Below the pieces are notes generated by a model, which saw only the letters and a program-made list of their open reading frames with translations, was not told the DNA's origin and did not search any database. The translations under genes were made by a program, and so were the position numbers. Shown one piece after another: positions 50,097 to 59,570 of a stretch of DNA of 64,000 nt. Location: positions 1 to 64,000 of the forward strand of contig NZ_BONI01000032.1 of the NCBI RefSeq assembly GCF_016862635.1. The letters run 5' to 3'. Origin of the DNA: Catellatospora coxensis (GTDB lineage Bacteria > Actinomycetota > Actinomycetes > Mycobacteriales > Micromonosporaceae). The stretch's first letter is position 1; every line of letters begins with the position of its first letter.

Positions 50097-51176
50097 TCAT
50101 GACGCGGTGGTGATGGTCGCGCTGCCCAGCACGATGTCACCGGCCGGGTCGGGGCGGTAGACCACGACGGCCTGGCCTGCGGCGATGCCGCGCTCGGGGC
50201 GGCGCAGACGCACGCTCAGCACGGAGCCGTCGAGCTCGGCCACGGCCGGGGCGGGGCGGCCGTGCGCCCGCAGCTGCACCTCGCACTCGACGGGTCCGGT
50301 CGGCGGCTGTCCCGCGATCCAGACCGTGCGCTCGCCGTCCACCTGCGAGACCTCCAGCGCCTCGGCGGGGCCTACGGTGACCGTGTTGGTGACCGGCGTG
50401 ATCGACAGCACGTAGCGCGGGCGGCCGTCCGGCGCGGGCCGGCCCAGCGCCAGCCCCTTGCGCTGGCCCACCGTGTACGCGAACGCGCCGTCGTGCTTGC
50501 CCAGCACCTCGCCGGTGCCGGCGTCGACGATGTCGCCCGGCTCGCTGCCCAGGTGCTTGCGCAGGAAGCCCTGGGTGTCGCCGTCGGCGATGAAGCAGAT
50601 GTCGTGCGAGTCGGGCTTGTCGGCGACGGCCAGGCCGCGGGCGTGCGCCTCGGCGCGCACCTGCTCCTTGGTCGAGTCGCCGAGCGGGAACATCGAGTGG
50701 CCGAGCTGCTCGGAGTTGAGCACCGCCAGCACGTACGACTGGTCCTTGGCGAGGTCGACGCTGCGGCGCAGCAGGCCGTCGGCGCCCAGCCGCGCGTGGT
50801 GGCCGGTGACCACCGCGTCGAAGCCCAGGGCCAGCGCCCGGTCCAGCACCGCCGCAAACTTGATCTTCTCGTTGCAGCGCAGGCACGGGTTCGGCGTGCG
50901 CCCCGCCGCGTACTCCGCGACGAAGTCCTCGATCACGTCCTCGTGGAAGCGCTCAGCCATGTCCCACACGTAGAAGGGGATCCCGAGCACGTCAGCCGCC
51001 CGCCGCGCGTCATGCGCGTCCTCCTTGGTGCAGCACCCGCGCGCCCCGGTCCGATGCGTGGCGGCGTTCTTCGACAGCGCCAGATGCACCCCGGTGACAT
51101 CGTGCCCGGCCGCCACGGCCCGGGCAGCCGCCACCGCCGAGTCCACCCCACCAGACATAGCCGCCAGCACACGCAC
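50097..51176 (-). CDS. mnmA: tRNA-specific 2-thiouridylase
   Basis: 359 aa. It thiolates U34 of Glu, Gln and Lys tRNAs, taking sulfur ultimately from a cysteine desulfurase such as the one just upstream. PP-loop [11 protein letters not shown] at 7-17, the catalytic Cys pair in [13 protein letters not shown] and [11 protein letters not shown], with VGQRKGL in the middle domain. GTG start. Transcribed 52 bp downstream of the desulfurase in the same direction. Confidence 0.96.
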   Translation of the reverse strand: MRVLAAMSGGVDSAVAAARAVAAGHDVTGVHLALSKNAATHRTGARGCCTKEDAHDARRAADVLGIPFYVWDMAERFHEDVIEDFVAEYAAGRTPNPCLRCNEKIKFAAVLDRALALGFDAVVTGHHARLGADGLLRRSVDLAKDQSYVLAVLNSEQLGHSMFPLGDSTKEQVRAEAHARGLAVADKPDSHDICFIADGDTQGFLRKHLGSEPGDIVDAGTGEVLGKHDGAFAYTVGQRKGLALGRPAPDGRPRYVLSITPVTNTVTVGPAEALEVSQVDGERTVWIAGQPPTGPVECEVQLRAHGRPAPAVAELDGSVLSVRLRRPERGIAAGQAVVVYRPDPAGDIVLGSATITTAS

Positions 51177-51228
51177 CCCGACAGCCTACCCGCCCCGCCA
51201 CCCTCCTCGGCCGGTGCGGCGGGCGGGG

Positions 51229-52392
51229 TCAGCGGGACATGCCGGCGCGGCGGGCGCGGTCGACGGCGGGGGGCAGGGCCGTGATGAGGGCGTCGAGGTC
51301 GGCGCGGGTGCTGGTGTGGCCGAGGGTGAAGCGCAGCGAGGAGCGGGCGGACAGGGGGTCGGCGCCCATCTGGAGGAGTACGTGCGAGGGCTGGGCGACG
51401 CCGGCCGAGCAGGCCGAGCCGGTGGAGACGGCGATGTCCTGGGCGTCGAGCAGCAGCAGGAGGGCGTCGCCCTCGCAGCCGGGGAAGCTGAAGTGCGCGT
51501 TGCCGGGCAGCCGGGAACCGGGCTCGTCGGCCGGTGCGCCGTTGAGGATCGCGTCGGGGACCACGGCGCGCACCCACTCGATCAGCTCGTCGCGCAGCGC
51601 CGCGAGCCGCTGAGCGTGCTGCTCCTGGTGCTTGACGGCGTGCTCGACGGCGCAGGCGAAGGAGACGATCCCGGGCACGTCCAGCGTGCCGGAGCGTACG
51701 TCGCGCTCCTGGCCGCCGCCGTGCAGCTGCGGGGTGCAGGCGACATCGCGGCCGAGCACCAGCGCGCCGACGCCGAGCGGGCCGCCCAGCTTGTGCCCGG
51801 TGAGGGTGAGCGCGGCGACGCCGCTGGCGGCGTAGTCCACCGGCACCTGGCCGACGGCCTGCACCGCGTCGGTGTGCAGCGGCACCCCGCGCGCGGCCGC
51901 GAGCGCGGCCAGCTCGGCGATCGGCTGTACGGTGCCGACCTCGTTGTTGGCCCACATGACGGTGACCAGCGCGGCCTTGTCGTCCAGCGCTTCGGCCAGC
52001 ACCTCCGGCCGCACCCGGCCCTCGTGGTCGACCGGCAGCGAGACCACCTCGGCGCCTTCGTGCTCGCCCAGCCAGTGCACCGCGTCCAGCACCGCGTGGT
52101 GCTCGACGGCGCCGACCAGGACCTTGGTGCGGCCCGCCGGGCGGCGGGCCCAGTAGACGCCCTTGACGGCGAGGTTGTCGCTCTCGGTGCCGCCGCCCGT
52201 GAAGATCACTTCGGACGGACGGGCGCCCAGCACCGCGGCGATGCGCTCCCGCGACTCCTCCACCAGGCGGCGGGCAGCGCGGCCCGGGCCGTGCAACGAC
52301 GAGGCGTTGCCGACCTCACGCGCGGTCGCGACGTAGGCGTCCAGCGCCTCAGGCAGCATCGGCGTGGTCGCCGCATGATCAAGGTAGGCCAT
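51229..52392 (-). CDS. Cysteine desulfurase (NifS/IscS family)
   Basis: 387 aa PLP enzyme releasing sulfur from cysteine. It starts [12 protein letters not shown]; conserved [33 protein letters not shown], the PLP lysine Lys201 in [11 protein letters not shown] and the persulfide-forming Cys in [10 protein letters not shown]. The short loop around that Cys suggests the group resembling group II in the wider family or mycobacterial Rv3025c. Direct neighbour and likely sulfur donor of MnmA. Confidence 0.95.
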   Translation of the reverse strand: MAYLDHAATTPMLPEALDAYVATAREVGNASSLHGPGRAARRLVEESRERIAAVLGARPSEVIFTGGGTESDNLAVKGVYWARRPAGRTKVLVGAVEHHAVLDAVHWLGEHEGAEVVSLPVDHEGRVRPEVLAEALDDKAALVTVMWANNEVGTVQPIAELAALAAARGVPLHTDAVQAVGQVPVDYAASGVAALTLTGHKLGGPLGVGALVLGRDVACTPQLHGGGQERDVRSGTLDVPGIVSFACAVEHAVKHQEQHAQRLAALRDELIEWVRAVVPDAILNGAPADEPGSRLPGNAHFSFPGCEGDALLLLLDAQDIAVSTGSACSAGVAQPSHVLLQMGADPLSARSSLRFTLGHTSTRADLDALITALPPAVDRARRAGMSR

Positions 52393-52519
52393 CTCGCCGC
52401 CAAGCCTAGCCGTAACGGTGCTTACCCGTACCCCAGGAGTGTGCCGCCCGGGGCCGGCCGGGTGCCCGCGATCCGTCGCGGTGAAGGCCCTTCGACCTTC
52501 CCACCAGCCCTGACATGGT

Positions 52520-52555
52520 GAAGGGCCCCGGCGGCCGGTGACCGCGGGGCCCTTC
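52520..52555 (-). terminator. Terminator after etfA
   Basis: GAAGGGCCCCG (52520-52530) pairs perfectly with CGGGGCCCTTC (52545-52555). It lies 18 bp beyond the etfA stop. A smaller GAAGGCCCTTC palindrome follows at about 52483-52493. The remaining gap to 52393 shows no gene. Confidence 0.75.
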
Positions 52556-52572
52556 GATGTCTGCGTACGCCG

Positions 52573-53529
52573 TCAGCGGCGCTTGCGGATCTCCTCGGAG
52601 GCCTGCGGCACGACCTGGTTGAGGTCGCCCACGACGCCGAAGTCGGCCAGCTCGAAGATCGGCGCCTCGGTGTCCTTGTTCACCGCGACGATGGTCTTCG
52701 AGGTCTGCATGCCGGCCCGGTGCTGGATCGCGCCCGAGATGCCGACCGCGATGTACAGCTGCGGCGACACCGTCTTGCCGGTCTGCCCGACCTGGAACGC
52801 GTGCGGGTAGAAGCCGGAGTCGGTCGCCGCGCGCGACGCGCCGACGGCCGCGCCGAGCAGGTCGGCCAGCTCCTCAATGATCTTGAAGTTCTCCGCCGAC
52901 GCGACACCGCGGCCGCCGGAGACGACGATCGACGCCTCGGTCAGCTCCGGGCGGGCGCCCTTGGCCTCGGCGACGCGCTTGGTGACCACGGCCAGCTTGT
53001 CGGAGTCGGCCAGCGCCACCTCGACCTGCTCCACCGACGGCGCGGCCGCGGCGGGGCTGGGCGTGAGCGAGTTCGGCCGTACGGTGACCAGCGGCAGGCC
53101 CTTGGTGACCTTGGACTTCACGATGGTCGAGCCCGCGAAGGCGACCTGGGTGGCGGTGCCGTCGGCGGCCAGCTCGACCACGTCGGTGAGCACGCCGTTG
53201 TCCAGCTTGACCGCGAGCCGGCCCGCGATCTCCTTGCCCTCCTGGGTGGAGCCGATCAGCACGGCCGCCGGGGAGACCGACTTGACCAGCTGGGCGAGCG
53301 CGGTGGCCTTGGGGGCGACCAGGTGCTCGTCGATCTCGGCGCTCTCGGCCGCGTAGACCTTCGTCGCGCCGTACTCGCCGAGCTTGTCGACGAGCGGGGC
53401 GGCCGTGCCGGGCGGGCCCAGCACCACCGCGGCGGGCTCGCCGAGCGAGCGCGCCAGGGTCAGCATCTCCAGCGTGACCTTCTTGACCGTGCCGCCGGAG
53501 GACTCGACGACTACCAGAACCTCAGCCAT
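52573..53529 (-). CDS. etfA: Electron transfer flavoprotein alpha subunit
   Basis: 318 aa. It binds FAD and passes electrons from acyl-CoA and other dehydrogenases to the quinone pool. The C-terminal FAD domain is complete: [51 protein letters not shown] and [21 protein letters not shown]. Second gene of the pair, 11 bp after etfB. Confidence 0.97.
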   Translation of the reverse strand: MAEVLVVVESSGGTVKKVTLEMLTLARSLGEPAAVVLGPPGTAAPLVDKLGEYGATKVYAAESAEIDEHLVAPKATALAQLVKSVSPAAVLIGSTQEGKEIAGRLAVKLDNGVLTDVVELAADGTATQVAFAGSTIVKSKVTKGLPLVTVRPNSLTPSPAAAAPSVEQVEVALADSDKLAVVTKRVAEAKGARPELTEASIVVSGGRGVASAENFKIIEELADLLGAAVGASRAATDSGFYPHAFQVGQTGKTVSPQLYIAVGISGAIQHRAGMQTSKTIVAVNKDTEAPIFELADFGVVGDLNQVVPQASEEIRKRR

Positions 53530-53540
53530 TGTCGGGCCTC

Positions 53541-54320
53541 TCAGACGAACTTCTCGGAGGACAGGAAATCGACCAGCGCGACGCCGCCGTCACCGGAGTC
53601 GGCGACCTTCTGGCCGGCGCTGCGCGCCGGGCGCTTGCTGTGCGACAGCACGGTGGTGGCGGCGCCCGCCCAGCCCACCTGGTCGGCGGCGACACCGAGG
53701 TCGGCCAGTGACTTGGTCGCCACCGGCTTCTTCTTGGCGGCCATGATGCCCTTGAAGGACGGGTAGCGCGGCTCGTTGATGGTGTCCCACACGCTCACGA
53801 TCGCGGGGGTGGCGGCCGTGACGACCTCGTACCCCTCCTCGGTCTGGCGCTCGACGGTCAGCTGCGAGCCCTCGACGGTGAGCTTGCGCGCGCCGGTCAG
53901 CGCCGCGTAGCCCAGCCGCTCGGCCAGCATGTGCGGCATGACCTGGCCGCGGGCGTCGGTCGACTCCGCGCCGGAGATGACCAGGTCGGGGGCCAGCTCG
54001 CTGATCGCGGCGGCGAGCACCTTGCTGGTGCCCAGCGCGTCGGTGCCGGCGAGGGCGTCGTCGAGGACGTGCACGGCCGCGTCGGGGCCCATGGACAGCG
54101 CCTTGCGGATCGACTCGGTGGCCCGGTCCGGCCCCATGGTCAGCACGGTCACCTCACCGCCGTGCGCCTCCTGCAGCCGCAGCGCCTCCTCGATGGCGTA
54201 CTCGTCCATCTCGTTGATGACGTTGTTGGCCGAGGCACGGTCGACGGTGTTGTCGTCCGCGCGCAGGTTGCGCTCGGCGCCGGAGTCCGGCACCTGCTTG
54301 ACAAGTACGACGATCTTCAT
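53541..54320 (-). CDS. etfB: Electron transfer flavoprotein beta subunit
   Basis: 259 aa from MKIVVLVKQVPDSGAERNL. AMP-binding subunit of the ETF dimer; signature VINEMDEYAIEEALRLQE, TMGPDRATESIRKALSMGPD and SGAESTDARGQVMPHMLAERLG. An in-frame ATG 13 codons upstream exists but the conserved start is here. Leads the etfBA transcript. Confidence 0.96.
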   Translation of the reverse strand: MKIVVLVKQVPDSGAERNLRADDNTVDRASANNVINEMDEYAIEEALRLQEAHGGEVTVLTMGPDRATESIRKALSMGPDAAVHVLDDALAGTDALGTSKVLAAAISELAPDLVISGAESTDARGQVMPHMLAERLGYAALTGARKLTVEGSQLTVERQTEEGYEVVTAATPAIVSVWDTINEPRYPSFKGIMAAKKKPVATKSLADLGVAADQVGWAGAATTVLSHSKRPARSAGQKVADSGDGGVALVDFLSSEKFV

Positions 54321-54633
54321 CGCGCTCTGACGACCCTCCTGAGTTGAACGGACGTTCATGCCCTCGCCGCGAGCCTGTCTCCTGACACGTCACGGGTCAA
54401 GCTAGACCGGCTGTGGACGTTGCCACTTTTGCCGGCCCGGCGCGAGTGGGGAGTCCTCGGCGGTCCGCCGTTTCAGGCGGATCGCCAGGACGAGCCATTC
54501 GCGAAGCAGGTTACTGACGAGTAATTTATGACCCCTGCTCCTCTACCCGCCAGGACGGCCGCCAATAGTGACAGAGGTCACCCCGCCATGATGCCCATCC
54601 CGTAGAGTCACGCCTAGCAGGAGGTGTCATGAC
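54321..54633. promoter_or_regulatory. Divergent gap: etfB and small Cys gene promoters
   Basis: 313 bp with no gene seen. The plus-strand side has a TAGAGT (54603-54608), a possible -10 box, ahead of AGGAGG at 54619-54624. The AT-richer patch around 54510-54535 may belong to the etfB promoter. Assignments are tentative. Confidence 0.4.
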
Positions 54634-54810
54634 ATGACCACGCAAACCGCACCCCTGCCGGGCCGCCCCACCACGGATCCGGGCCTGCCGCCCGAGGCGG
54701 AGCACCACCGGCAGCCTGAGCCCGACGAGCACCTGTGCACCTGTGGCCGCCTACGCGACGACTGCGTCCGCGACACGATCCGCCACCTCTGGCACCCCGC
54801 CCACACCTGA
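54634..54810 (+). CDS. Small Cys/His protein, unknown function
   Basis: 58 codons with AGGAGG upstream. The N-terminal half is Pro/Thr-rich and probably disordered; the second half HLCTCGRLRDDCVRDTIRHLWH holds three Cys and several His spaced like a small metal-binding knuckle. An ATG at 54629 starts a two-codon frame ATG-ACA-TGA that overlaps this start, an arrangement that could tune initiation. A hairpin plus T-run follows directly, which supports a discrete transcript. I recognise no characterised family. Confidence 0.6.
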   Translation: MTTQTAPLPGRPTTDPGLPPEAEHHRQPEPDEHLCTCGRLRDDCVRDTIRHLWHPAHT

Positions 54811-54823
54811 CCACCACGCCCTG

Positions 54824-54852
54824 CGGGCCCGACTCCGTCGCGGGCCCGTTTT
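54824..54852 (+). terminator. Terminator after the small Cys gene
   Basis: CGGGCCCG at 54824-54831 pairs with CGGGCCCG at 54841-54848 and is followed by TTTT. It starts 14 bp after the stop. Confidence 0.75.
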
Positions 54853-54858
54853 GCCATA

Positions 54859-54917
54859 GACGTTGGCCTATCACATCGACTCCGATCGCCGGAAAGTCGA
54901 TGTGATAGGCCAACGTC
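54859..54917. repeat. Palindromic element B, copy 2
   Basis: Perfect 23-bp arms at 54859-54881 and 54895-54917, beginning GACGTTGGCCTATC, with a 13-nt loop. Between the small Cys gene and a convergent GNAT gene. Shares its outer 14 bp of arm with copy 1 at 36127-36187 while the inner part differs. Confidence 0.82.
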
Positions 54918-54942
54918 AATGAAAGGCGCGCGGCGGTCGCCG

Positions 54943-55749
54943 CTATCCGACGGACGGCCGCCAGATGTACGGCGTGGTCGTCGTCACCGCGACCATGCCC
55001 AGCCGCTCCAGGATCGGCCGGCTGTCCGCCGACGCGTCCACCTGCAAGTACTTGAACCCGCGCTCAACTGCCCGGATCGCCCGGTGCGCGACCATCGCCT
55101 TGTAGATGCCCCGCCCCCGCCACTGCTCCAGCGTCGACCCGCCCCACAACCCGGCGAACTCGGTGCCCTTCTCGTACCGGATCCACCCGGCGCAGACCAC
55201 CTCGCCACCCGCCTCGGCGACCACGACTGTCAGCACCCGCGGGTCGGCGGCCAGCTCCTTCTCCAGCCCGAGGACCAGGTGGCTGCGGTCCTCCTTCCAG
55301 ACCGCCTCCTCCATCGCCCCGATCCGCTCCAGGTCACGCCGCGAGGTCACCTCGCGCAGCGTCACCCCCTCCGGCAGGACCGGTGTACGGGCCAGCGGCT
55401 CGGCCAGCCCGATGATCACCGTCTCCAGCTCGTCGGGCTGGAACCCGGCCACCACCAGCCGCTCCGGCAGGTCGGCGGGCAGGTCGTGCCCGCGCAGCTT
55501 CCACTCGACCTCCTCGCCGCGGGCGGCGAAATGGTCGCGCTGGCGCGCGATGAGCGCGTCGAGTTCGGGGCCGTTCAGCTGGGAGACGTCGCGATAGGTG
55601 ACGAAGCCGCCGCGGTCGAGGCCGCTCATCCGGACCACCGGGCCGTCCCATTCGACGACCATGCCGGCGGGCAGGGGGTCGGGGATCTCGGTGCGCAGCT
55701 GCTCGTCGTACGCCCGCAGCAGGGCGTCGGTGTCAAGTTCAGAAGTCAT
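54943..55749 (-). CDS. GNAT-family N-acetyltransferase
   Basis: 268 aa. The C-terminal GNAT domain shows VLTVVVAEAGGEVVCAGWIRYEKGTEFAGLWGGSTLEQWRGRGIYKAMVAHRA with the acetyl-CoA motif QWRGRGIY, then a late YLQVDASADSRPILERLGM. The N-terminal half (PAGMVVEWDGPVVRM, VEWKLRGHDLP) is an adaptor seen in related actinomycete enzymes. Substrate unknown. Start at the ATG at 55749. Confidence 0.88.
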   Translation of the reverse strand: MTSELDTDALLRAYDEQLRTEIPDPLPAGMVVEWDGPVVRMSGLDRGGFVTYRDVSQLNGPELDALIARQRDHFAARGEEVEWKLRGHDLPADLPERLVVAGFQPDELETVIIGLAEPLARTPVLPEGVTLREVTSRRDLERIGAMEEAVWKEDRSHLVLGLEKELAADPRVLTVVVAEAGGEVVCAGWIRYEKGTEFAGLWGGSTLEQWRGRGIYKAMVAHRAIRAVERGFKYLQVDASADSRPILERLGMVAVTTTTPYIWRPSVG

Positions 55750-55767
55750 CGCCTTGATACTAGGAAG

Positions 55768-56157
55768 GTGCTGGCTAGGGTGCGCAACTGGTTTGATCCG
55801 CGCGAAGTTCACGAAACAGGGCAGACTCCCGACTACCGCTTCTCGCTGGCCAACGAGCGCACCTTCCTCGCCTGGATCCGCACCGGCCTGGCCATGATCG
55901 GCGGCGGGCTGGTGGTGGCCCAGTTCCTGCCGCCGATGGCCGTGCCGCACATGACGAAGGTCCTCGGCGTGGCGCTGATCCTGCTCGGCGTGGGCTGCGC
56001 GCTGCGCGCCGTCGACCACTGGATCCGCTGCGAGATCGCGATGCGCAACAACCGCCCGCTGCCGCCGTCGCGGTTCCCCGCGGTGCTCGCGATCGTGGTC
56101 GCGCTCGGGTCACTGGCGCTGCTGGTCGAAGTCTTCATCGACTTCTACCGCCGGTGA
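55768..56157 (+). CDS. DUF202-family membrane protein (first of pair)
   Basis: 129 aa with a GTG start. NWFDPREVHETGQTPDYRFSLANERTFLAWIRTGLAMIGGGLVV is the DUF202/YidH signature, with three membrane helices. The family is conserved but uncharacterised. It overlaps the next gene by 4 nt (GTGA). A GTG at 55780 is an alternative start. Confidence 0.85.
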   Translation: MLARVRNWFDPREVHETGQTPDYRFSLANERTFLAWIRTGLAMIGGGLVVAQFLPPMAVPHMTKVLGVALILLGVGCALRAVDHWIRCEIAMRNNRPLPPSRFPAVLAIVVALGSLALLVEVFIDFYRR

Positions 56158-56462
56158 GCACCCCGGCCGACCACGGCGCGTCGCCGGAGCGCACCCGGCT
56201 GGCCTGGCGGCGCACCGTGCTCTCGGGCACCGTGTGCGCGCTGCTGCTGTTCCGGCTGGCCTTCGAGCGCGGGCTCGACGACGCCGGCGCGCTGGGGCTG
56301 GCGCTGGGGCTGCTGTGCTGGCTGGCGTTGCTGCTGGTGGCGCAGCGGCGGATCCGGGCGATGGTCCGGCCGGAGCCGGTCGGGCTGGCGCGGGCGGTCG
56401 CGGCGGTCACGCTCTGCTGTGTACTGCTGGGTCTGTTGGGGGTACTGCTCATCCTCTGGTGA
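56154..56462 (+). CDS. DUF202-family membrane protein (second of pair)
   Basis: 102 aa, GTG start overlapping the previous stop. ASPERTRLAWRRTVLSGTVCALLLFRLAF is the shorter DUF202 form (RTxLAWxR), with three predicted helices. The two DUF202 proteins are probably a hetero-oligomer; function unknown. Confidence 0.83.
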   Translation: MSTPADHGASPERTRLAWRRTVLSGTVCALLLFRLAFERGLDDAGALGLALGLLCWLALLLVAQRRIRAMVRPEPVGLARAVAAVTLCCVLLGLLGVLLILW

Positions 56463-56881
56463 GGTCTACGCTCTACGCCGTGGGACGCCTGTGGATGTTC
56501 ATCTTCCTCGCCGAGATCGTGCTGACGGTAGCCGCGCTGATCAGCTGCCTGTCCGCTGAGGAGCACCGCCTGAACGCGCTGCCGCGCTGGGGCTGGGTGC
56601 TCATCATCCTGCTGTTCTCCCCGATCGGGGCGATCGCCTGGTTCGTGGTCGGCAAGGAGCGCACACCGAACCCGAAGGTGTGGCGGCAGGGCAGCGGCTT
56701 CCCGGAGTACCAGCGGCCCGGCCGGGCCCTGGCCCCCGACGACGACCCGGAGTTCCTGCGCAAGCTCGCCAAGGAGCAGCGCGAGACCGCGGCCGCCGAC
56801 CGTGAGCTGCTCAGCAAGTGGGAGATGGACCTGCGCCGCCGCGAAGAGGAGCTGCGGCAGCAGGACCGCAAGGACGACTAG
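56459..56881 (+). CDS. PLDc_N-domain membrane protein
   Basis: 140 aa. Two membrane helices (LWMFIFLAEIVLTVAALISCL and WGWVLIILLFSPIGAIAWFVVG) form the PLDc_N domain found at the N terminus of some phospholipase-D proteins and alone in actinobacteria. The C-terminal 60 residues are a charged helix (FLRKLAKEQRETAAADRELLSKWEMDLRRREEELRQQ), probably coiled coil. The GTG at 56459 is coupled to the previous stop (GTGA); a GTG at 56480 is possible. Its stop shares a CTAG with the convergent GH1 gene. Confidence 0.8.
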   Translation: MRSTLYAVGRLWMFIFLAEIVLTVAALISCLSAEEHRLNALPRWGWVLIILLFSPIGAIAWFVVGKERTPNPKVWRQGSGFPEYQRPGRALAPDDDPEFLRKLAKEQRETAAADRELLSKWEMDLRRREEELRQQDRKDD

Positions 56882-58266
56882 CCGCGTTCGCGCAGCCTGC
56901 GCGCGAGCCAGTGGAAGGACTCCTTGGGCGTACGCCGCTGCGTCGGGTAGTCGACGTGCACCAGCCCGAAGCGCTGGCTGTAGCCGGCTGCCCACTCGAA
57001 GTTGTCGAGCAGGCTCCACACGAAGTAGCCGCGCAGGTCGAGCCCGTCCGCCCGCTTGCGCAGCGCCACCGCGAGGTGCTCGCGCAGGTAGTCGACGCGT
57101 CGCGGGTCGGGCACCGAGCCGTCCGGGGCGACCTCGTCGGGGAAGCTGGCCCCGCCCTCGGTGATGTACACCGGGGGCAGCCGGTCACCGTAGCGGTCGC
57201 GCAGTTCGTCGAGGGTGTCGCCGAGCCCGGCGGAGCTGACCGGCCAGCCGAAGCCCGTCCGCGGCACGCCCTCGATCTCGGCGAACGCGAACGGCAGCTC
57301 GCCGACCCGGGCGAAGTCGCCCTCGGGCGTGTGGTCGGTGGCCGCGTCCGGGTCGGCCATGCCGACCCGGGACGGGTAGTAGTAGTTGACGCCGTAGAAG
57401 TCCAGCGGTGAGCTGATCACCGCGAGGTCCTCGGCGGGCGCCGCGCCGAACGCGCCGAACAGCTCCGCGAACGGCTCCGGGGCCTGCGGGTAGCGGCCGA
57501 GCAGCACCGGGTCCTCGAAGACCCGGTTGGCGATCAGGTCGTACAGGGCGGCGGCGAGCTGGTCCTCGGGGCGGTCCGAGGCGGGCACCACGGGCGTGTG
57601 CACGTTGGTGATGCCGATCTGCCCGGCGACGTTCGCGGCACGCAGCGCCTGGACCGCGAGGCCGTGGCCGAGCAGCTGGTGGTGCGCCGCGGGCAGGGCG
57701 TCGAACAGCAGCGCGTGGCCCGGGGCGTGCGCGCCGGTGGCGTAGCCGGCCAGGGTCACCGAGTGCGGCTCGTTGACGGTGATCCACTTGCCGACCCGGT
57801 CGCCGAGGCGCGCGCCCACGATGGCGGCGTACTCGCCGAAACGCTCGGCGGTGTCGCGGGACAGCCAGCCGCCCGCGTCCTCCAGGGCCTGCGGGGTGTC
57901 CCAGTGGAACAGGGTGGCCACCGGCTCGATGCCGCGGGCCAGCATCACGTCCACGAGCCGGTCGTAGAACGCCAGACCCTCCGGGTTGGCCGGTCCGGTG
58001 CCGCCGGGCTGGATGCGCGGCCACGCGACGGAGAAGCGGTACGCGTCGGCGCCGAGGTCGCGTACCAGATCAAGGTCTTGCTCGTAACGGTGGTAGTGGT
58101 CGCACGCGACCGCCCCGGTGTCGCCGTCGAGCACCCGGCCTGGCTGGGCGCAGAAGGTGTCCCATACCGACACCCCGCGCCCGCCCTCGCCCACCGCACC
58201 CTCGATCTGGTACGCCGCCGTAGCCACACCGAGCTGGAAGTCCCTGGGGATCGACGGATCGATCAT
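56878..58266 (-). CDS. Glycoside hydrolase family 1 beta-glucosidase
   Basis: 462 aa TIM barrel that cleaves beta-glucosides by retention. N-terminal signature FQLGVATAAYQIEGAVGEGGRGVSVWDTF, acid/base Glu166 in ITVNEPHS, nucleophile Glu370 in YITEGGASF (where ITENG is usual) and WSLLDNFEWAAGYSQRFGLVHVD near the C terminus. No signal peptide, so it acts on an imported sugar, fitting the transporter gene upstream in the same operon. The ATG overlaps the previous stop (ATGA). Confidence 0.96.
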   Translation of the reverse strand: MIDPSIPRDFQLGVATAAYQIEGAVGEGGRGVSVWDTFCAQPGRVLDGDTGAVACDHYHRYEQDLDLVRDLGADAYRFSVAWPRIQPGGTGPANPEGLAFYDRLVDVMLARGIEPVATLFHWDTPQALEDAGGWLSRDTAERFGEYAAIVGARLGDRVGKWITVNEPHSVTLAGYATGAHAPGHALLFDALPAAHHQLLGHGLAVQALRAANVAGQIGITNVHTPVVPASDRPEDQLAAALYDLIANRVFEDPVLLGRYPQAPEPFAELFGAFGAAPAEDLAVISSPLDFYGVNYYYPSRVGMADPDAATDHTPEGDFARVGELPFAFAEIEGVPRTGFGWPVSSAGLGDTLDELRDRYGDRLPPVYITEGGASFPDEVAPDGSVPDPRRVDYLREHLAVALRKRADGLDLRGYFVWSLLDNFEWAAGYSQRFGLVHVDYPTQRRTPKESFHWLARRLRERG

Positions 58267-59570
58267 GCCCCGAGCACCCGGTCCAGGTAGTCGTTGGCGA
58301 AGACGCGCTCGGGGTCGAGCTTGTCGCGCACGGCGAGGAAGTCGCCGAAGCGGGGGTACGTCGGCGCGAGCGTGCTCGCGTCCTGGTAGTGCATCTTGCC
58401 CCAGTGCGGCCGCCCGCCGTGCGCCCGGAAGATCTGCTCGGCGAGGCGGAAGTAGGTGTGCGGGTCCTCCTTGAAGAACCGGTGGATCGCGATGTACCCG
58501 GTCTCGCGGCCGTGCGCGGTGGACAGCCAGATGTCGTCCGGCGCGGCGACCCGCACCTCGACCGGGAACGAGATGCGCCAGCCGTTCTGATTGATCAGGC
58601 GGTCCAGCGCGCGCAGCACGTCCGGCACCTCCTCGCGCGGCAGGGCGTACTCCATCTCCCGGAAGCGCACCTCGCGCTTGGTGGTGAAGACCGACGTGGA
58701 CACGTCGGTGAACTCCCGGTTGTTGGTCAGCCGCTGCGCCAGCCGGTTGATCGGCGGGGTCAGCGCGGGCGCGACCTTGCCCAGGTGGCAGACCCAGTTG
58801 AAGACGGTGTTGGACATCAGGTCGTCGTCCAGCCAGCGCTGGAAGCCGCCGAGCGGCTTGCGCGGGGCGTCCATCGGCAGCCGGGTGTTGGTCTTGGTCA
58901 GCGCGGTCTGCGTGTGCGGGAACCAGTAGAACTCGAAGTGGTCCGCGCTCGTCCCCCGCTGCTCCCACTGGGCCAGCACCTCGGCCAGCGGCTCCGGCTT
59001 CTCGATCGCCTGCAGCTGGAACGCGGGCACGCACTGCACGGTGATGTCCAGCAGCACCCCGAGCGCGCCCAGCCCGAGGCGGGCCGCGTCGAGCAGCTCG
59101 GCGTTGCTGTTCTCGGAGATCTCCAGGACGCGCCCGTCGGCGGTGGCCAGGGTGACCGCGACGATCTGCGTGGCCAGGCCGCCGAACGCGTGCCCGGTGC
59201 CGTGCGTGCCGGTCGAGGTCGCGCCGGCGATGGTCTGCGCGTCGATGTCGCCCATGTTCTGCAGCGCCAGGCCGTACGGCTTCAGCAGCTCCGGCAGCCG
59301 GTACAGGTGCGTGCCCGCGGCGAGCTTCACCCGGTGGCGCTGCTCGTCCACGGCCAGCACACCCTGCAGGTTGCGCAGGTCGAGCTGCACACCCGGGGCG
59401 ACGGCGATGCCGGTGAAGCTGTGGCCCGCGCCGATCGGCTTGACCCGCAGCCCGTCGGCGCGCGCGGCGGCGATCGCCCGCACGACCTCGTCGGGGCTGC
59501 CGGGGTACGCCACCCGCGCCGGGGTCACGCTCTCGATCCGGCTCCAGTTACGCCACACGGTGCTGCTCAT
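58263..59570 (-). CDS. FAD-dependent D-arabinono-1,4-lactone oxidase-like protein
   Basis: 435 aa VAO-fold flavoprotein. The FAD domain has VKPIGAGHSFTGIAVAPGVQLDLRNL and GATSTGTHGTGHAFGGLATQIVAV, and the C-terminal ALO domain ends with GGRPHWGKMHYQDASTLAPTYPRFGDFLAVRDKLDPERVFANDYLDRVLG, the family's conserved tail. It probably oxidises a sugar lactone or alditol; actinomycete members include alditol oxidases. Overlaps both neighbours by 4 nt, so coupled within the operon. Confidence 0.92.
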   Translation of the reverse strand: MSSTVWRNWSRIESVTPARVAYPGSPDEVVRAIAAARADGLRVKPIGAGHSFTGIAVAPGVQLDLRNLQGVLAVDEQRHRVKLAAGTHLYRLPELLKPYGLALQNMGDIDAQTIAGATSTGTHGTGHAFGGLATQIVAVTLATADGRVLEISENSNAELLDAARLGLGALGVLLDITVQCVPAFQLQAIEKPEPLAEVLAQWEQRGTSADHFEFYWFPHTQTALTKTNTRLPMDAPRKPLGGFQRWLDDDLMSNTVFNWVCHLGKVAPALTPPINRLAQRLTNNREFTDVSTSVFTTKREVRFREMEYALPREEVPDVLRALDRLINQNGWRISFPVEVRVAAPDDIWLSTAHGRETGYIAIHRFFKEDPHTYFRLAEQIFRAHGGRPHWGKMHYQDASTLAPTYPRFGDFLAVRDKLDPERVFANDYLDRVLGA

